DNA of 25,239 bases, taken from NCBI GenBank assembly GCA_934593275.1, contig CAKTQE010000030.1, positions 1 through 25,239 on the forward strand. The letters run 5' to 3'. Shown in pieces: positions 22,836 through 25,239 of this stretch; within the stretch, counting starts at the first letter, position 1; each line of letters opens with the position of its first letter. Below the pieces are notes generated by a model. It saw only the letters and a program-made list of their open reading frames with translations, ran no database searches and was not told where the DNA came from. This DNA comes from an uncultured Oscillospiraceae bacterium (GTDB lineage: Bacteria > Bacillota > Clostridia > Oscillospirales > Oscillospiraceae). The position numbers were made by a program, and so were the translations under genes.

Positions 22836-23606
22836 CTGCACCTGGCGGTATTCGTAGTAGGTATACAGGGAGTGCCGGGCTGCCCGGTCTTCCATGGTCT
22901 GTTGGCAAATGTCCCGCAAGGCCCGTTTTCTCTGGGGCAGGGGCAGAGTCATGTCCGGGTAAAAGGGTCCGTCTAAGTAGGTTTCCACCTTGGGAATGGG
23001 GCCAAAACACCGCTTTTGGTAGCAGCTGGTCATGGTATACACCGGGGTGCCGTCCCGGGCGGGGTAGCCGAAAGAGCCTTCTTTCAAGGGGCGGATGCCG
23101 GTGTAAAAGGGCCAGATGTGGGCCTCAGGGTAGATGGTAATAAGGTTTCCCTGGGCGATTTTCTGATGAATGCACCGGGCCATTTCCCGGCTGCGGTCCA
23201 GGGTGCCGCCTAAGGGGATGGCCCCCAGCATCTGCACCAGGTTGTGGATCAAGGGTATGGACAAGGCATCTGGCCCTACCAGGATGTAGCTTCTACCCCG
23301 CCGCCGGAGCTGACAGGGAAGAAAGGCATCCATGACTTTCTGGGTGTGGTTGGCGTAGACATAAATGCCCTGGCCCTGGGTCACGTTCAGAACCTGCCGG
23401 TTTTGAAACCGCTGGCAGCACCATAGTTTCCGGAATAGGAACCCAACAGGACGGGCCAGACACCGGTACACAAAGCAGGCCAGACCTCGCCAGACAGGAT
23501 TGGTATGTTCGTAGCGGAAACCTGGATAAAGGGGTTTGGTATCGATATGGGTTCCCGCAAAGTCATCATTTTGCAAATCCTTGTAATAAATAACCTTTTT
23601 GCTCAT
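22824..23606 (-). CDS. PlsC-like lysophospholipid/glycolipid acyltransferase family protein
   Basis: The 260-residue protein resembles 1-acyl-glycerol-phosphate acyltransferases. It has the block NHTQKVMDAF, a candidate catalytic His/Asp motif, then GAIPLGGTLDRSREM, then IYPEAHIWPFYTGIRPLKEGSF, which looks like the later substrate-binding blocks. His and Asp are five residues apart instead of the usual four (HX4D), so either spacing differs in this subgroup or activity does. A hydrophobic stretch GLACFVYRCLARPVGFLF near residue 42 could anchor it to the membrane. The start overlaps the glycosyltransferase stop (ATGA), implying coupled translation and a shared lipid pathway. The acceptor is unknown. 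Confidence 0.75.
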   Translation of the reverse strand: MSKKVIYYKDLQNDDFAGTHIDTKPLYPGFRYEHTNPVWRGLACFVYRCLARPVGFLFRKLWCCQRFQNRQVLNVTQGQGIYVYANHTQKVMDAFLPCQLRRRGRSYILVGPDALSIPLIHNLVQMLGAIPLGGTLDRSREMARCIHQKIAQGNLITIYPEAHIWPFYTGIRPLKEGSFGYPARDGTPVYTMTSCYQKRCFGPIPKVETYLDGPFYPDMTLPLPQRKRALRDICQQTMEDRAARHSLYTYYEYRQVQTGE

Positions 23607-24736
23607 GGCCGCTTTCCCGCCGTTTCCAACAGCATCCGCTCCATCTGCTCCATACATTTTTCCTGGTCAAACTGTCCTGCGGCGTTCTCCGCATAGCGGC
23701 GTCCCCACAGGGTTCGCTCCTGGGGGTGATCCAGCCACCAGTCGATTTTGGCCGCCAGGTCTTTGGGGCTGTCAAATTGGAACAGGCTCCGCTCCGTCAA
23801 GGCGTAAGCCTTGGTGGCACACCGGGGGGAATTGGAAATAACAGGCACCAGGCCGCAGGAGATGGCTTCCAAGCACGAAATGCCCTCAGCCTCCATGGCG
23901 GCACTGTGGACGTAAAGGTCTGCGTAATTGAGTAGCTCCACCATCCGGTCATGGGGGAAGAAGCCGAATTTGGGTTCCACCGGCAGCTTTTTGCCCAGGG
24001 CGCGAAGACTGTTCTCCTTAGGGCCGGAACCGGCCAGAATCACTTGCAGCTGCGCCCGGTGCCGGGACAAATTGGCCGCTTTCAGCAGCACCTCCTGGTT
24101 TTTCTCCTTGGAATACCGGCCTGTGGCCACGATGACGAATTTGTCCCGGTATTCCCGGGGCTTTTGAACCGGGCAGGGCTTGAAAGACGAATTGACACCG
24201 TTGGAGATCACATAGCCGTTGGTCGGGCCGTACATGCCCTCGTACAGGTCCCGCAGAAACTGAGTTGGGTAGTGGATGGCGTCTACCTGGCTGTATTCCT
24301 TGGCAAACAGGCAGTAGGTCAGCCGGTTGGCAGGGTAAAAATTCTCCATAAAAATATGGCTGGTGAAGTTCTCCGCCATGGCGTGGAAGCCCGCGCTGAC
24401 GGGAATGCCCAGTTCCTTGGAAATCGCCGTTGCCCGCCGCCCCAGGATAAAGGGCAGCATCACATGCACGATGTCCGCCCCGGTCACCGCCTGACGGATC
24501 ACCCGGTCATCGGGCTTGGCCAGCTTGACCCCGTTGCTGGCCACATACCCGTTAAAAATGCCCAGATTCCGGGTAGGCACCACGGCGTAACCGGGGACGC
24601 CCTTCTTTTCTTCATCGGGACACAGGATGGTCACCTGATGGCCCTTGGCGCGCAAGGCCCGGATCAGGTTCATGGCCGCAAGGGTGGTGCCGTTGTTTTC
24701 CTCTCCCAGAACGTCGCAGACAATGGTGATTTTCAT
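23603..24736 (-). CDS. Glycosyltransferase family 4 (GT-B fold), lipid glycosyltransferase-like
   Basis: The 377-residue cytoplasmic enzyme begins MKITIVCDVLGEENNGTT, the usual N-terminal Rossmann strand of GT4. The C-terminal half holds FVIVATGRYSKEKNQEVLLKA, GSGPKE and MEAEGISCLEAISCGLVPVISNSP, the EX7E sugar-nucleotide site with its two glutamates. The overall layout resembles diacylglycerol and phosphatidylinositol glycosyltransferases (MgtA/PimB-like). AAAGGAAAC lies 7 bases before the ATG. It is first in a two-gene operon with a PlsC-like acyltransferase, which supports glycolipid or lipoteichoic anchor synthesis. The exact sugar and lipid cannot be told. Confidence 0.9.
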   Translation of the reverse strand: MKITIVCDVLGEENNGTTLAAMNLIRALRAKGHQVTILCPDEEKKGVPGYAVVPTRNLGIFNGYVASNGVKLAKPDDRVIRQAVTGADIVHVMLPFILGRRATAISKELGIPVSAGFHAMAENFTSHIFMENFYPANRLTYCLFAKEYSQVDAIHYPTQFLRDLYEGMYGPTNGYVISNGVNSSFKPCPVQKPREYRDKFVIVATGRYSKEKNQEVLLKAANLSRHRAQLQVILAGSGPKENSLRALGKKLPVEPKFGFFPHDRMVELLNYADLYVHSAAMEAEGISCLEAISCGLVPVISNSPRCATKAYALTERSLFQFDSPKDLAAKIDWWLDHPQERTLWGRRYAENAAGQFDQEKCMEQMERMLLETAGKRP

Positions 24737-24786
24737 GGCGGTTTCCTTTCTGTATTTGTATAGGGACGAACTATCAGCAAAGGGTG

Positions 24787-24815
24787 ATTATACAGATAGT
24801 TTTTTGTTCTGTAAA
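24787..24815 (-). promoter_or_regulatory. Promoter of the glycosyltransferase operon
   Basis: Minus-strand TTTACA (24815-24810), a 17-base spacer and TATAAT (24792-24787). Inverted hexamers ACTATC (24770-24775) and GATAGT (24795-24800) flank the -10 and could be a regulator site. Confidence 0.85.
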
Positions 24816-24843
24816 CAGACAATTTTGCAAAAATGAGGAAAAA

Positions 24844-25239
24844 TCAGTCTTTTGTAAGGGCTGTAGCCCAGAGATTTCCGGGTACTTCCCGAAAATCCGT
24901 CAAATCAAAGTGTTCTTTCAGCCACGCGCCTAAGAAACAGGCGGTTTTTTGCGCACCGGACCGGTTCAGATGGCCGGAATCAGAAAAATCCGTTTCCCCG
25001 TCAAGCCCCATTTCTTCCAGGTGGTCAAAGAGGTTTACATAGGGAATATTCTGCTCCAGGGCAAAGGTGGTCACCGCCTGGGCGTGTTGATTCTGCCCCG
25101 CCCAGGGGATGGTACACAGCACCAGCTGCGCCCCGTTTTCCCGGCAAACCTCCTGCAATTCTTCCAGCAGGGCCTGGGTACCCTCATACAAAGGCTCCTG
25201 CATTTCCGGGTCCTGGGCTGGGAGGGTCACAGGGGTCAC
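24844..25239 (-). CDS. SGNH/GDSL-type hydrolase, C-terminal part (cut by window edge)
   Basis: The last 131 codons are visible; the frame stays open to the window end, so the N-terminus and its GDS serine block lie outside. IPYVNLFDHLEEMGLDGETDFSDSGHLNRSGAQKTACFLGAWL contains the DSGH (DxxH) pair of block V, with catalytic Asp and His, and the HLNxxGA context typical of SGNH acyl-esterases and DltD/AlgX-like proteins in cell-envelope acylation clusters. QLVLCTIPW is a preceding beta strand. It stops 29 bases before the -35 of the next operon, with no terminator seen between. The substrate is unknown. Confidence 0.75.
   Translation of the reverse strand: MTPVTLPAQDPEMQEPLYEGTQALLEELQEVCRENGAQLVLCTIPWAGQNQHAQAVTTFALEQNIPYVNLFDHLEEMGLDGETDFSDSGHLNRSGAQKTACFLGAWLKEHFDLTDFREVPGNLWATALTKD

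Overview
The window looks like the chromosome of a Gram-positive anaerobe, most likely a gut-type clostridium of the Oscillospiraceae/Ruminococcaceae kind. This is inferred from several signs: lipoprotein-type solute-binding proteins with a short LxAAC lipobox, a T-box leader on a branched-chain amino acid carrier, strong AGGAGG-type ribosome binding sites, sigma-A promoters, CCA-encoding tRNA genes, a three-subunit xanthine dehydrogenase with a MocA-like maturation enzyme, and coding regions rich in G/C at third positions. No rRNA, CRISPR array, transposase or phage gene was seen.

Layout, left to right. (1) 20-4362 (+): an iron/polyamine/phosphonate-type ABC importer (binding lipoprotein, ATPase, double-length fused permease), followed by a 161-bp imperfect inverted repeat and a two-way terminator. 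(2) 4580-8300 (-): a NagD-like HAD phosphatase, a BrnQ carrier behind a complete T-box leader, and a two-gene unit for a small glycine-rich membrane protein and a membrane 4Fe-4S protein. (3) 8538-14644 (+): a LacI-family regulator with its own promoter and terminator, then a CUT1 sugar-importer operon (two permeases and a binding lipoprotein, no ATPase) ending in an FAD-dependent oxidoreductase. It is driven by a consensus promoter with two tandem LacI-like operator sites just downstream. (4) 14855-20996: a xanthine dehydrogenase-type operon on the minus strand (FAD, 2Fe-2S, molybdenum subunits). A gene fusing a THEP1-like P-loop NTPase to a MocA-like cytidylyltransferase is transcribed divergently from it, and an NCS2 xanthine/uracil permease converges on the fusion gene. 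Together these form a purine uptake and hydroxylation module.

(5) 20997-22477 has no convincing protein gene and is the oddest part. It holds two divergent promoters, one facing an immediate intrinsic terminator. The other fires into a roughly 460-nt, T-depleted, A-rich, GCAAA-rich tract that ends in a 17-bp terminator stem, so a structured-end noncoding RNA is the simplest reading. Next come REP-like hairpins, a 124-bp inverted-repeat element, and a near-perfect inverted copy of the 3' end of the adjacent tRNA-His gene. (6) 22478-22732 (-): tRNA-Gly(TCC), tRNA-Arg(TCT) and tRNA-His(GTG) from one strong promoter. (7) 22824-25239 (-): a glycosyltransferase 4 gene overlapping a PlsC-like acyltransferase by ATGA, probably for glycolipid synthesis, and the 3' part of an SGNH-type hydrolase running off the window.

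All function calls rest on motif recognition by eye; no database search was run.
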